Assembly (NCBI GenBank): GCA_050288085.1
Contig: JBNKDD010000262.1
Location: forward strand, 1-8,147
Origin: JBNKDD01 sp050288085
GTDB taxonomy: Bacteria > Chloroflexota > Anaerolineae > Aggregatilineales > UBA3940
DNA length: 8,147 nucleotides
Reading direction: 5' to 3'
This document shows, in pieces, positions 1 to 6,285 of this stretch (position 1 is its first letter; each line of letters starts with the position of its first letter). The translations under genes and the position numbers were made by a program. The notes under the pieces were generated by a model. The model was not told the DNA's origin. It did not search any database and was given only the letters and a program-made list of their open reading frames with translations.

Positions 1-21
1 CGCAAAGCCATCTTGATCGGG

Positions 22-1506
22 CTACTGCATTTGGCCGCCACCCGGCATTTGACCGCCATCCGGCATTTGACCGCCATCCGGCATTTGACCGCCATCCGGC
101 ATTTGACCTGCATCTGGCATCTGGCCGCCATCTGGCATCTGAGCGCCATCCGGCATTTGACCCGGCTCCGGCATCTGACCATCACCACCGGGACCTCGTC
201 CACCACCTGGCATTCCGCCACCGCCCGGCCCCATCATCCCGGAGCCGTCATTCCCTCCGGCAACGTTTATCCCATCATCGCTTGAGACAAGGTGGATTTC
301 ACCGTCGTTGATGGTGATAATGGCACTTTCGATGCCCTCGTAAGATTTTGTGATGTTAACATCGCCGTTGTTGATATCCAGGGTAGCGTCGGCGTGCATA
401 CCATCATCACCGGAGGCTATAACGAACACCCCGTTATTGATGACGATGCTTCCGTTTGAGTGAATGCCGTCATCAGCGGAATCGATGGTAAAGGTTCCGC
501 CATCAACCGTTACATTGACCGTGCCTTTGATACCCTTCGCCGACGAGGTTTCGTCAACAAAGTTAGCGCTGCCACCGCCAGATGATATGGTGAATTCCCC
601 CGCTGTGATTATGATATCCGCCTGGGCCTGAATGGCATCGCCACCGGCAGTGATGTTGAAAACGCCCGCCTCAATCGTAATGTATCCCTTTGAAGCGTCT
701 TCTTCGTAGTCAGATTTCAAACCATCGCCCTGGGCATTGACCGTGATCGCTCCATCTTGAACGATGAGATAATCCTTGCCCCGGATACCATCATCAACCG
801 CATTGACGGTGACCTGGCCGCTGGCGATGATCAGGCCATCTTTGCTTGCAATGCCATCATTGTAGTTTCCGGTAACGGTCAGTGAGCCATTGCCAAAGAT
901 GGTCAGGTCGGATTTACTGAAAATTGCCGCGTTGGGTTCGTCTTCCTCAGCATCTTCAAAAACGTAAGATGTCCCGTCTGATACCTGATTTGCCGTGTCA
1001 TCGGCCAGGATGATCACCGCTTCCTTTGCGCTGCTGATAAAGATCGGCGCACTCGTGGAACTGTTGATATCAACGCCGTTCAGGATAAGCCTGACAATAT
1101 CTTCATCTTCTGTATCGACGATGATCTGTCCATCGGCTAAAGTCCCGCTGATGCTGTACGTCCCGGCAGCAGTGATGGTCGCATTGCTGCCATCAACCGT
1201 CACGCCTGCGCCGTTTGCGGTGATCGAGCTGCCATTCAAGCTGATCTGAACAACGTCAGCCTCGTTCCAATTATATGCCTCCGGGTTATAGTGATTCTCG
1301 TTATGTTCAACCGGCTCGACTACGGTCGGCTCTGCTGCTGTGCTATCGGTTTGTCCGCTGTCCTCAACCGCCATATTGTTATTCGTCGATGCCGTGTTAG
1401 CTGAAACTTGCTCGTCAGTCGTTGTTGTCGGCAGGTTACATGCGACAGACATCACTATGATCATGGTACATACCAATAAAATCATTAACATTCTTCTTCT
1501 CATCAT
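22..1506 (-). CDS. Cthe_2159-family (DUF4353) beta-helix carbohydrate-binding lipoprotein with QMPDGG-repeat tail
   Basis: Predicted secreted, lipid-anchored protein of 494 residues. Residues 1-23 form a signal peptide (RRR, hydrophobic stretch, then SVAC with Cys23, a slightly atypical lipobox). Residues 24-80 are a Thr/Asn/Glu-rich linker. Residues 82-415 resemble the Cthe_2159 family, whose founding member from Clostridium thermocellum binds cellulose and polygalacturonate and folds as a calcium-binding parallel beta-helix. The turns carry recurrent [ND]-D-G-[ILM] motifs about every 22 residues. Residues 419-443 are Gly/Met/Pro-rich and 444-494 are tandem QMPDGG units. It starts 64 bp after the DUF4956 gene and is probably cotranscribed with it and the VTC gene. 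The start is ATGATG; GGAG stands 3 nt before the first ATG and 6 nt before the second, so initiation at 1503 is at least as likely. Ligand and actual function are unknown; carbohydrate binding is inferred from family. Confidence 0.85.
   Translation of the reverse strand: MMRRRMLMILLVCTMIIVMSVACNLPTTTTDEQVSANTASTNNNMAVEDSGQTDSTAAEPTVVEPVEHNENHYNPEAYNWNEADVVQISLNGSSITANGAGVTVDGSNATITAAGTYSISGTLADGQIIVDTEDEDIVRLILNGVDINSSTSAPIFISSAKEAVIILADDTANQVSDGTSYVFEDAEEDEPNAAIFSKSDLTIFGNGSLTVTGNYNDGIASKDGLIIASGQVTVNAVDDGIRGKDYLIVQDGAITVNAQGDGLKSDYEEDASKGYITIEAGVFNITAGGDAIQAQADIIITAGEFTISSGGGSANFVDETSSAKGIKGTVNVTVDGGTFTIDSADDGIHSNGSIVINNGVFVIASGDDGMHADATLDINNGDVNITKSYEGIESAIITINDGEIHLVSSDDGINVAGGNDGSGMMGPGGGGMPGGGRGPGGDGQMPEPGQMPDGAQMPDGGQMPDAGQMPDGGQMPDGGQMPDGGQMPGGGQMQ
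34..177 (-). repeat. 18-nt coding tandem repeat, eight units (QMPDGG)
   Basis: The 3' end of the beta-helix lipoprotein gene consists of eight consecutive 18-nt units encoding residues 444-491. The units read QMPEPG, QMPDGA, QMPDGG, QMPDAG, three times QMPDGG, and QMPGGG, followed by a terminal QMQ. The DGG units at about 52-105 are nearly or fully identical in DNA, while the older units differ at several positions, as expected from replication slippage. It is in frame and not a CRISPR or intergenic repeat. Such a Pro/Gly-rich tail is probably disordered and may span or contact the cell envelope; that role is inferred. Confidence 0.9.
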
Positions 1507-1570
1507 ATTCTCCAGTGTTCTTTTTACATTCTTTCGTTAAATACACTTTGCGCCATCTGCGATTGGTTTT

Positions 1571-2203
1571 CTATAGATCGTCATCATACCCGGAATGATT
1601 CGTGCTGAACTTGACCTGATCGGTGTCGAATCCGCGCCCGTCATAGTAGATATTGATTTCTGCCGAATCGCGCAGGAAGTTAAGCTTGCCGATCTCAATT
1701 CGTTTGATTGGAAGACCGGTGCGCTGCTGCAGATCAACCAGGAGTGCCCCCCAGTTTTCCGGGCGAATCATCTCGATACGTTCGTAAGTGATAGTTTTGC
1801 GAGTCTCATATTTGAATCCCCATTCCCGTTCCAGTGCGAACAACACGAGGATGATTGCTATGTTGGCAACAGCCAATTGAATAAATGCATCCGCTTGCAT
1901 CAGCACCGCATTGAATACAGGCAGGGCTGTAATGATGAATAGATAGGTCATTTCGCGGATCGGGATAGTCTCGGTGCGATAACGTAGAATCGAGAAGATG
2001 GCGAACAGGCCAAATCCTACTCCGACACTGAGTTCAGCGTTGTTTAGCACGCCCATTACAAAAAAGATGATGGTGTTGAACGCAATAAACGTGAATACGT
2101 AGTCTTTGTTCCGCTGCTGTGGGTAATAGATCAGCCGCACAATCACCAGGACGATTGCGAGATTGATAATAAAACCCACCGTGATATCAATAAACGAAAC
2201 CAT
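1571..2203 (-). CDS. DUF4956 family membrane protein
   Basis: Integral membrane protein of 210 residues matching the DUF4956 family. About five hydrophobic segments are visible (roughly residues 8-27, 36-55, 60-76, 86-101 and 107-123). The G-F-G-L-F-A-I-F-S-I-L-R-Y-R-T-E stretch at about 64-79 and the following P-I-R-E-M-T-Y-L-F are typical of the family. Residues 124-210 form a charged soluble domain, presumably cytoplasmic, with predicted beta strands (RIEIGKLNFL, AEINIYYD). The start codon lies inside the end of the VTC gene, overlapping by 17 nt, and has a strong AGGAGGA site 8 nt upstream. This indicates translational coupling with the VTC protein. DUF4956 genes commonly accompany VTC-domain genes, which suggests a membrane partner for the polymerase, but no biochemical activity is known to me. 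Length is normal for the family. Confidence 0.85.
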   Translation of the reverse strand: MVSFIDITVGFIINLAIVLVIVRLIYYPQQRNKDYVFTFIAFNTIIFFVMGVLNNAELSVGVGFGLFAIFSILRYRTETIPIREMTYLFIITALPVFNAVLMQADAFIQLAVANIAIILVLFALEREWGFKYETRKTITYERIEMIRPENWGALLVDLQQRTGLPIKRIEIGKLNFLRDSAEINIYYDGRGFDTDQVKFSTNHSGYDDDL

Positions 2204-3206
2204 AGGACGGTTCCTCCTGCATAACTTTATGAAGCTGTTGTAAGTTCAGCTTAAAATTATTGGTTTTGAGCTGTTTGTAGATCATGCCAGCCCCGATACA
2301 GTACTTGCTGAAGGGGGTCGGGTGGTTACCCAGTGTCCGCATCTGCTGGATAAAATCCGAATCGTGTGAGAAGTTCTTCTGCTTCACCTCGGCAATAGCC
2401 ACGCCAGGGAGTGCTACCTGTTTGCCTCCCCAACCAAAGGTCAGGTTCAGATCGATAGTCAGCCGTTCCTGGCGGTATTTGCTAACCAGAGTCACCCGCA
2501 GGTAGTTATTCCACAGCTTTGGCACTAATCGATCTGGGTCAAGTGTGGTATGTTGATTGACGAACTGATCCAGTTCTCCGGTGACCTGATCCTGGGCTTC
2601 CTCAACCGGCAGCCTGGATTTGACCGTCCGCCCCTGATTGTTTTTGTTCTTGATTTCGAAGAATGCAAGATTTGAGTCTACATATTGGCGTGTACGCACC
2701 TTGTAGCGAGAGCCATAACTGTTATGATGCTGCCTGTATAAAAAGAAATCGGGGGTATCGAAGTAGACTGTGCGATACTGGTTCATACGAATACCGTCAA
2801 TCTCAAGTACGCGGTATTCGGTGTTAATTTGCTGTAGCACGGTCTGAAGGTCGGTTAATCCAAGCAGGTACTTGGTGTCTACCCGGTCAAGCAATGCGAC
2901 TCGCTGCATCTCTGCAAGGCTGATAGGGCTGAACTGCTGGATCACATAAGCCAGTTGTTCTGCCGGTTCGGTATCTGCCGGGGACAGCCGCTTTATCGGT
3001 CTGGTGATTTCCGCGTTGGCAGTCGTATCAATCCTGACCGTTTGCTCTGTTGGATCGTCATCAGGCAGGGATGTGCGCCTTGCCGGTCTGGTGGCTTCCA
3101 GATCAGGGTCGCCATGTTCTGGCGATAACCGCTTCATTGGTCTGGTTGCTATCATATCAGATTCAACCTTTTCTCTACATTCAAAACTTTCCATAAACCT
3201 GTACAT
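2187..3206 (-). CDS. VTC-domain (polyphosphate polymerase-like) protein with N-terminal TRP-motif repeats
   Basis: Residues from about 90 to 315 match the VTC domain, the triphosphate-tunnel fold whose yeast member VTC4 makes polyphosphate from ATP. The expected tunnel signatures are present in order: RVDTKYLL (108-115), YFDTPDFFLY (148-157), RYKVRTRQY (167-175), FFEIKNKNNQGRTVKSR (182-198), RLTIDL (248-253), IAEVK (271-275) and FSKYCIG (299-305). The alternating Arg/Lys and Glu residues match the family's phosphate- and metal-binding pattern. Residues 1-85 are an extra charged, probably disordered segment with three TRPxxR motifs. No transmembrane helix is seen, so it likely acts on the cytoplasmic side with the membrane protein encoded next. 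The first ATG lacks a clear ribosome site; Met18 (codon at 3153-3155) has AAAAGG about 9 nt upstream and may be the true start. Polymerase activity is inferred from the fold, not shown. Confidence 0.85.
   Translation of the reverse strand: MYRFMESFECREKVESDMIATRPMKRLSPEHGDPDLEATRPARRTSLPDDDPTEQTVRIDTTANAEITRPIKRLSPADTEPAEQLAYVIQQFSPISLAEMQRVALLDRVDTKYLLGLTDLQTVLQQINTEYRVLEIDGIRMNQYRTVYFDTPDFFLYRQHHNSYGSRYKVRTRQYVDSNLAFFEIKNKNNQGRTVKSRLPVEEAQDQVTGELDQFVNQHTTLDPDRLVPKLWNNYLRVTLVSKYRQERLTIDLNLTFGWGGKQVALPGVAIAEVKQKNFSHDSDFIQQMRTLGNHPTPFSKYCIGAGMIYKQLKTNNFKLNLQQLHKVMQEEPSYGFVY
2212..2218 (-). promoter_or_regulatory. Strong Shine-Dalgarno site of the DUF4956 gene, inside the VTC gene
   Basis: AGGAGGA on the minus strand stands 8 nt before the ATG at 2203 and lies within the last codons of the upstream VTC reading frame. 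It fixes the DUF4956 start and supports coupled translation of the two proteins. Confidence 0.75.
2979..3146 (-). repeat. Three TRPxxR peptide repeats at the N-terminus of the VTC protein
   Basis: Residues 21-29 (TRPMKRLSP), 39-48 (TRPARRTSLP) and 68-76 (TRPIKRLSP) repeat one short basic motif within an acidic, Pro/Thr-rich segment. The first and third units also match in DNA at about 21 of 27 positions, so they appear to be duplicates of one sequence. Their role is unknown. They could be short linear motifs for a partner or modification sites. Confidence 0.75.
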
Positions 3207-3280
3207 GATCAGAGGATAACCAAGAGGTGTTCAGAAACTATGAAGAACCACTTAATGAATTATTAGGTCTGGCAAGAGGT

Positions 3281-3315
3281 GAAAAAAGAAAAGACTCACC
3301 GGGGAAGTGAGTCTT
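3281..3315 (-). terminator. Intrinsic terminator after the histidine kinase gene
   Basis: On the minus strand a perfect 9-bp stem (AAGACTCAC at 3315-3307 with GTGAGTCTT at 3299-3291) encloses a 7-nt loop, TTCCCCG. It is followed directly by the T-rich tract TTCTTTTTTC (3290-3281). It begins 17 nt after the kinase stop codon. This separates the two-component operon from the downstream VTC block, which therefore needs its own promoter or readthrough. Confidence 0.92.
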
Positions 3316-3332
3316 GCGAGGATAGGCGGTTG

Positions 3333-4679
3333 TCAGTTCTGTGGGAGCAGTATAGTAAAGGTCGTCCCTTTGCCGGGAGTGCTTTCCGCGGAAATCGAGC
3401 CACCATGCGCCTCGACAATCGATTTGGCTATTGCAAGCCCCAACCCAGATTCGTTGTTGTTGTCATACCGGGCTTTGTCCACACGATAGAAACGCTCAAA
3501 AATATAGGGCAGATCTTCCTCAGAGACTCCGACACCGGTATCGGTCACCCGGAATGTTATCCCGGCGCTGTCTCGCTCGGCGGTCATCTTAATTTTCCCC
3601 TGGGCGGGTGTGTAGCGCAGGGCATTAGCAACGACATTGCCAAGCACCTGGACAATACGATCAGGATCGACTGAGATTTCCGGCAGTCCTTCGGCAGCCT
3701 GAACTTCCAGAGCTACCTGTTTTTCTGCTGCCAGCAAATTGTGGGCCGTCGCGACGTGGGCCAACAGGGCAGCCGGGGTTATCGGCTGCTTAACGAGGGA
3801 GAGTTCCCCGGCATCGGCCAGTGAGAGAGTGCGCAAATCTTCGATTAATCGCTGTAAGTGAAGCACCTCTTCGTGCATGACCTGGAAGGTAGCCGCTTCT
3901 CCTTCCAGTTTTTCGTCACTCAGTGCTTCTGTATAACCGAGGATCACGCTTAATGGGTTGCGCAGCTCGTGGGCAATGTCGGCGGTCATCTGGCGGCGCA
4001 GGGCGTTGGATTGTGCGAGATCGGCGCTCATCTGGTTGAAAGAATGTCCCAATTGTCCCAGTTCATCCTTGCCTACGACAGGCACCTGATAGCCGAGGTT
4101 GCCTTCGGCCACGATCCGCGTTGCCGCCTGCAAATCACTGATCGGGTGGGAGATGGTTCGCGCCAGCACAATACCGATGATTAACGCTAACGAGGTTGCG
4201 ATCAGGGCGCTGACAATGACATTTTTGTTGAGCCGGTCGATAAAATCGCCTTCCGGTGATCTTTCATCTCCGGGTTTTGGTATGTTAATAAGCATCCAGC
4301 CGACGACTTCACCATCCACTTCAAGCGGTAAGCCCTCTTGCTGCTCACTGATTCGAAGGGTTGTACCGATAAGCTCTCGCGGGCCTACGACAACCTGCTC
4401 TTCGTTGTCAACGATCAGTAATATTCCTCCGCGCTCCGGGTCATTCAGTCCGCCGCGGCTAGGTCTGCCGGAAAAGCCTGTCTCCTGTACACCTTCCCAA
4501 CTACCGTTTTCCTCGTAGTAATCAACCAGATCGGTAACCATCTCACTCTGGTAGAGGTCCAGCACAAAGCGGTTGAATTCCTGCCGTGTCTGGATTTGAG
4601 TGAGTACAGCAACAATAATGGAGCCGGTCAATCCGACGAAGAGAAAGGCCAGCGTAAGTTTAAGGGTGATAGACCGCAT
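3333..4679 (-). CDS. HAMP-domain sensor histidine kinase (BaeS/PhoR-like)
   Basis: Membrane sensor kinase of 448 residues, full length for its class. TM1 is at about 6-28, an extracytoplasmic sensor region at 29-152 (including ILLIVDNEEQVVVG and GWMLINIP, resembling a small PAS/CHASE-like fold), and TM2 at about 154-173. HAMP follows at 174-226 (P179, DELGQLGHSFNQM). The H box is IAHELRNP with phospho-acceptor His237. The catalytic domain has the N box around Asn348/Asn352, the G1 box DTGVG (380-384), the F box FERF (394-397) and the G2 box GLGLA (412-416); all key residues are intact. It begins 11 nt after the response regulator gene, with AGGA overlapping that gene's stop, so the pair is cotranscribed and should be cognate. 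The stimulus cannot be read from the sequence; the upstream haem-type membrane protein gene and the downstream VTC block give context only. Confidence 0.95.
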   Translation of the reverse strand: MRSITLKLTLAFLFVGLTGSIIVAVLTQIQTRQEFNRFVLDLYQSEMVTDLVDYYEENGSWEGVQETGFSGRPSRGGLNDPERGGILLIVDNEEQVVVGPRELIGTTLRISEQQEGLPLEVDGEVVGWMLINIPKPGDERSPEGDFIDRLNKNVIVSALIATSLALIIGIVLARTISHPISDLQAATRIVAEGNLGYQVPVVGKDELGQLGHSFNQMSADLAQSNALRRQMTADIAHELRNPLSVILGYTEALSDEKLEGEAATFQVMHEEVLHLQRLIEDLRTLSLADAGELSLVKQPITPAALLAHVATAHNLLAAEKQVALEVQAAEGLPEISVDPDRIVQVLGNVVANALRYTPAQGKIKMTAERDSAGITFRVTDTGVGVSEEDLPYIFERFYRVDKARYDNNNESGLGLAIAKSIVEAHGGSISAESTPGKGTTFTILLPQN

Positions 4680-4690
4680 AGGGAACTGTC

Positions 4691-5380
4691 CTAAATATGC
4701 GATGCAAAGCGATACCCGACGCCATACACCGTTTCAATATATTGCGGGTTAGCCGGGTCTGATTCGATCTTGGTGCGGAGATTGCGGATATGAACATCAA
4801 TTGTCCGTTCGATTCCATCAAAGACCATCCCCTGTTGCAAATGGTCAAGCAGCTCTGCACGGGTAAAAGCCCGGCCCGGCGTAGAAATGAGCAGTACGAG
4901 CAGATCGAATTCTGAGGGGGTGAGATCAACCTGCTGTTCACCCACATAAACCAGGTGACCGGCCCGGTTCACCGTAATCCCCCCGGCGCTGAGAATGTCA
5001 CTTTCTTTGGCGGGTTTGCCGGTCCGGCGCAGCACAGCTCGCACCCTTGCGGATAGTTCACGCATGCTGAAGGGCTTGGTCACGTAGTCGTCGGCTCCCA
5101 GTTCCAGCCCTAACACGCGGTCGTTCTCTTCCAGCTTGGCGGTCAGGATAATGATGGGGGTATCGGCTTCTTTGCCATATATGCGGATAAATTCGTAACC
5201 ACCCATCTCCGGCATCATCAAATCGAGGATGATCAAATCGGGATGCTCTTCACGGGCGACGAAGAGCGCTTCACGTCCATCGCCTGCTTCCACTATCCGG
5301 AATCCTTCCTGTTCCAGGTAGCTTCTAACCAACTGCCGTAAGCTCTTTTTATCATCTACAACAAGGATGCATTTTGCCAT
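4691..5380 (-). CDS. OmpR/PhoB-family response regulator
   Basis: DNA-binding response regulator of 229 residues, the normal family length. The receiver domain (about 3-118) has all functional residues: acidic pocket Asp9/Asp10, phospho-acceptor Asp53 in LDLMMPEMGG, Thr80 and Lys102 in TKPFS. After the linker, residues about 128-227 form the winged-helix effector domain with typical signatures (LTPSEFDLLVLL, FTRAELLDHL, RTIDVHIRNLRTKIE, YIETVYGVGYRF). It is expected to be phosphorylated by the kinase encoded 11 nt downstream and then to bind direct-repeat sites near target promoters. GAGAG lies just before the ATG at 5380. The 61-bp gap upstream carries a TATAAT, so this pair may be expressed separately from the genes before it. 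Targets are unknown; the VTC block is the nearest candidate. Confidence 0.96.
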   Translation of the reverse strand: MAKCILVVDDKKSLRQLVRSYLEQEGFRIVEAGDGREALFVAREEHPDLIILDLMMPEMGGYEFIRIYGKEADTPIIILTAKLEENDRVLGLELGADDYVTKPFSMRELSARVRAVLRRTGKPAKESDILSAGGITVNRAGHLVYVGEQQVDLTPSEFDLLVLLISTPGRAFTRAELLDHLQQGMVFDGIERTIDVHIRNLRTKIESDPANPQYIETVYGVGYRFASHI

Positions 5381-5413
5381 ACTGCTCTCTCAGTTTTTAC
5401 CTTCATCTCTATT

Positions 5414-5419
5414 ATTATA
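5414..5419 (-). promoter_or_regulatory. Candidate -10 box for the response regulator/kinase pair
   Basis: A perfect TATAAT on the minus strand lies in the AT-rich 61-bp gap upstream of the response regulator, which would give a leader of about 27 nt. No good -35 is seen at 17-nt spacing (AAAGAC). The call rests mainly on the -10 match and the position. Confidence 0.4.
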
Positions 5420-5441
5420 GCCATTAAACTTTTCTGGTCTT

Positions 5442-5909
5442 TTATGCTGATTTTTCACTACGCCGGAGTACCGCACGGACGCGCAGCGTTAGTTCATAAG
5501 GCGTGTAGCGGGCCGAGACGAAATCATCCGCGCCTGATTCTAGTCCGGCAAGCTGCTGCTCAATCGGAATATGGAAGCCTAACAGTATCACCGGAAGCTG
5601 CGCCAGTAGGGGATCACTCCGTATGGCCTGGGTCATTTCCGCGCCGTCAAAGACAGGCGAAGGGAGTTCTATCAGCACCAGATCGGGGAGCAGTTGGCGG
5701 ATTGTCTCCAGGATATTCAGGCTCTTTGTGATAATATCAACGTCTATAACCTGGTAACCGGCTTGACGAAGCTGCTCCTGATAAGCCTTATCGCCGACTT
5801 GCCCGCTGTTAAGAAAGAGAATAACCTGCTGTTCCATGTTTACTGCTTGCTTTCGCACCATTGGCGGAAAAGCGGCATCGAGAGATGCCGCCCCGCTAGA
5901 CAGATGCAT
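5442..5909 (-). CDS. Degenerate single-domain receiver (pseudo-receiver)
   Basis: Residues about 27-150 align throughout with an OmpR-type receiver, but every catalytic position is changed relative to the neighbouring regulator. The acidic pair is replaced by Asn34/Ser35, the phospho-acceptor Asp by Glu81 (in PDLVLIELPSP), the switch Thr by Gly111 and the conserved Lys by Ala133 (ADDFVSARYTP). The GADD motif and the final RVRAVLRR linker remain, and the protein stops there, with no output domain. It should therefore not be phosphorylated in the usual way and may act through protein contact, perhaps locked in one state by the Glu. The chosen start overlaps the upstream gene by 14 nt, favouring translational coupling; residues 1-24 lie outside the domain and Met25 (codon at 5835-5837) is an alternative start without a clear ribosome site. 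Receiver fold is confident; function is unknown. Confidence 0.85.
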   Translation of the reverse strand: MHLSSGAASLDAAFPPMVRKQAVNMEQQVILFLNSGQVGDKAYQEQLRQAGYQVIDVDIITKSLNILETIRQLLPDLVLIELPSPVFDGAEMTQAIRSDPLLAQLPVILLGFHIPIEQQLAGLESGADDFVSARYTPYELTLRVRAVLRRSEKSA

Positions 5910-6285
5910 TTTCAGTTACCGCCTGCCGTGCTCTAAATCGTCTGTATAGTTTTTGCCCTTGGTTCCATAACAGGGAAACCAATACCACCCCGGCGATAAT
6001 CGCTCCGATGACCTCCAGGTTCTTTATGGTGGTATGAAAGTCCCACCCACCGGAGTCATCTCCATGATGCCCATCGTTGTGGCCCTGTCTATTGAAACCA
6101 CCATTCGGGGGAGCTCCTTCAAAATCGGGGCGGGAGTTTTCGCCTCCTAGCCGCTCTCCTTCAAAATCACCGCCAGGACCACCAATCAATTCTGCGGCCA
6201 GGCTTGTTTTAGTAATGCCGTAAACTACTCCTGAAACCAGCAACCCGGCGAACAATATAATCAGTATGCGCCATACGATTTTCAT
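5896..6285 (-). CDS. Small two-TM protein with Gly/Asp/His-rich loop, unknown function
   Basis: I do not recognise a family. The 129-residue protein has an N-terminal hydrophobic segment (about 5-24, a TM anchor or signal peptide), a long low-complexity loop (about 33-82) rich in Gly, Asp, Glu, Asn and His, a second TM (about 91-107) and a short basic tail (YRRFRAR). The loop contains DFEG twice (40-43, 54-57) and HNDGHHGDD (69-77), which could bind metal. The basic tail suggests the C-terminus is cytoplasmic and the loop outside, if both segments span. Its ATG overlaps the stop of the DUF4405 gene (ATGA), and its own end overlaps the pseudo-receiver start, so the three are made together. Length, start and coupling support a real gene; a role as an accessory of the DUF4405 protein is inference. 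Confidence 0.75.
   Translation of the reverse strand: MKIVWRILIILFAGLLVSGVVYGITKTSLAAELIGGPGGDFEGERLGGENSRPDFEGAPPNGGFNRQGHNDGHHGDDSGGWDFHTTIKNLEVIGAIIAGVVLVSLLWNQGQKLYRRFRARQAVTENASV
6114..6168 (-). repeat. Pair of 13-bp in-frame direct repeats (DFEG)
   Basis: The identical 13-mer GATTTTGAAGGAG occurs at 6168-6156 and 6126-6114 on the minus strand, 42 nt (14 codons) apart. It encodes the two DFEG motifs in the loop of the small two-TM protein and looks like an internal duplication. Confidence 0.7.

Noticed and set aside
25..180. Tandem repeat considered as a CRISPR array
   Set aside because: Units are 18 nt, contiguous, without spacers, and in frame inside a clear coding sequence.
13..285. 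Plus-strand open frame made of RHLTAI repeats
   Set aside because: It is the antisense reading of the QMPDGG-coding repeat of the lipoprotein gene; repeats keep both strands open.
3227..3310. Short plus-strand frame (GTG start, 27 codons, containing NYEEPLNELLGLARG)
   Set aside because: It looks peptide-like but has no good ribosome site, runs through the terminator stem and is too short to support; it may be chance or a fragment.
4099..4518. 139-residue plus-strand frame antisense to the histidine kinase
   Set aside because: It lies wholly within the kinase gene on the other strand, has no ribosome site evidence and no recognisable motif.
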